Shown here piece by piece: positions 63,171 through 64,000 of a DNA stretch of 64,000 nt. The stretch's first letter is position 1, and each line of letters opens with the position of its first letter. A program made the position numbers and the translations under genes. The DNA is from JASLMY01 sp965226475 (GTDB lineage Bacteria; Pseudomonadota; Alphaproteobacteria; GCA-2731375): NCBI GenBank assembly GCA_965226475.1, contig CBDDDJ010000005.1, positions 310,001-374,000 on the forward strand, given 5' to 3'. A model generated the notes under the pieces. The model did no database searches. It was not told where the DNA came from and saw nothing but the letters and a program-made list of their open reading frames with translations.

Positions 63171-64000
63171 CGATGAGCACGACGAAACTCCCCTCCTCCA
63201 TCCTGGAGCGTATCGGCGATACCTCGCTGGTCGAGCTGAACCGGATGGTGCCCGAAGGCGGTGCGCGGATTCTGCTCAAGATGGAGGCGGAGAATCCGAG
63301 CGGCAGCATGAAGGATCGCATGGCGCTCGCGATGGTCGAGGCGGCGGAGCGGGACGGCCGCCTGGGCGATGGCGGCCACGTGATCGAATATACCGGCGGC
63401 AGCACCGGCGTGTCCCTGGCCCTGGTCGCGGCCGTCAAGGGCCATGCGCTTTCCATCGTCACCTCGGACGCCTTCAGCCTGGAGAAGCGCGATCACATGG
63501 CGGCCCTCGGCGCGGAGCTGACGATCGTTCCCAGCATCGAGGGCGGCATGAGCGCGGCGCTGACCCGCGAGATGGTCGAGACCGCCCGCCGGATCACGGC
63601 GCGGACCGGCGGGTTCTGGGCCAACCAGCTCGAAAACGCCGACCAGCTCCCCGCCTATCACCAAATGGGGGAGGAGATCTGGCACCAGACGGAAGGCCGC
63701 ATCGACGCCTTCGTGCAAAGCGCCGGCACGGCGGCCTCGGTGCGCGGCACCTCGGAAGCGCTCCACCGACGGAACCCGGCGATCCACTGCCTCGCCGTGG
63801 AGCCGGCCGAGTCGGCCGTGCTCTCGGGCGGCCCGACGGGGGTCCATCGAATCGAGGGTATCGGCGCCGGCTTCGTCGTGCCGCTCTGGGACCCGCAAGC
63901 GGTCGACGACGTCGCGGCGGTGTCGAGCGACGAGGCGATGCGAACGGCCCGCCGCCTGGCGGTCCAGGAGGGAATCTTCGCCGGCACCTCCACCGGGGCC
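63167..64000 (+). CDS. Cysteine-synthase-like PLP enzyme (3' end beyond window)
   Basis: 278 residues visible. Fold-type II PLP enzyme of the CysK/cystathionine-beta-synthase group. The PLP Lys is in ENPSGSMKDRMALAMVEAAE, the substrate loop is EYTGGSTGVSLALVAAVKGH, and VQSAGTAASVRGTSEAL is a variant of the usual GTGGTxxG phosphate loop (here SAGTAAS), which deviates from CysK. GFWANQLENADQLPAYH is also typical. Thus O-acetylserine sulfhydrylase or another beta-replacement/elimination activity. The start is ATG 63167 (overlap) or ATG 63173. Confidence 0.88.
   Translation, partial: MTMSTTKLPSSILERIGDTSLVELNRMVPEGGARILLKMEAENPSGSMKDRMALAMVEAAERDGRLGDGGHVIEYTGGSTGVSLALVAAVKGHALSIVTSDAFSLEKRDHMAALGAELTIVPSIEGGMSAALTREMVETARRITARTGGFWANQLENADQLPAYHQMGEEIWHQTEGRIDAFVQSAGTAASVRGTSEALHRRNPAIHCLAVEPAESAVLSGGPTGVHRIEGIGAGFVVPLWDPQAVDDVAAVSSDEAMRTARRLAVQEGIFAGTSTGA

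Overview
The window is a high-GC chromosomal segment, almost certainly from an alphaproteobacterium (probably a Rhodospirillales-type lineage). The main reasons are the block secG-pyrG-eno-ftsB-pdhA-pdhB-pdhC-lpdA on the minus strand, a pyruvate dehydrogenase E1 beta subunit with its own N-terminal lipoyl domain, and very GC-rich codon use with many start/stop overlaps (ATGA, TGATG). The taxon is an inference from gene order, not from a marker gene.

Region by region. (1) 1-8386, minus strand: core metabolism (secG, pyrG, eno, ftsB-like, pdhA, pdhB, pdhC, lpdA cut by the window edge). A strong hairpin lies between pdhC and lpdA and a perfect palindrome lies upstream of pdhA. (2) 8387-10047: about 1.6 kb with no gene I can support. 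(3) 10048-13000: a lower-GC island with a SAM methyltransferase gene split by a complete IS5-family element (930 bp, TAA target duplication), coupled to an unknown propeller-like protein. (4) 13384-24787: two tandem RTX-type calcium-binding repeat genes. The first (1112 aa) is open. The second carries a seven-bladed FG-GAP-like propeller and is broken by two different IS256-family elements in opposite orientations plus two single-base frame changes. (5) 24852-30688: a sulfatase/phosphonate monoester hydrolase-like gene between two direct copies of a ~138-bp repeat, a dialkylglycine-decarboxylase-like aminotransferase, and a 2.2-kb IS1595-family transposon with perfect 23-bp ends, an 8-bp target duplication and three passenger ORFs. 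(6) 31320-37146: tRNA-Leu(TAA), a compact Nudix-yciB-HODM-rpiA operon, SDR, RidA-like, metallophosphoesterase, and a dimethylargininase gene with one amber codon. (7) 37157-47754: a divergent catabolic cluster. Minus: two-subunit aconitase X, an alanine-racemase-like enzyme, HyuA. Plus: ThDP enzyme, Asp/Glu racemase family, an SDR lacking the catalytic Tyr, MmgE/PrpD, aspartate dehydrogenase. (8) 48126-57634: GFA-family protein, then a form-II CO-dehydrogenase-like molybdenum hydroxylase operon (coxS-L-M, UUCG terminator, coxD-E, split xdhC, MoCF-biosynth/MobA-like fusion). (9) 57615-64000: alpha/beta hydrolase, small membrane protein, XRE-S24 repressor, a second ThDP enzyme, and an HxlR regulator divergent from an EamA exporter and a cysteine-synthase-like gene, with two palindromic operators between them.

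How it fits together: the left end makes acetyl-CoA and supports housekeeping. The right half looks like a heterotroph's toolkit for amino-acid-derived and hydroxylated organic acids and for an aromatic or heterocyclic substrate of a Mo-hydroxylase. The centre (10-31 kb) is an accessory zone shaped by repeated transposition: four complete IS elements with readable target duplications, two of which disrupted the same large surface/secreted protein gene.
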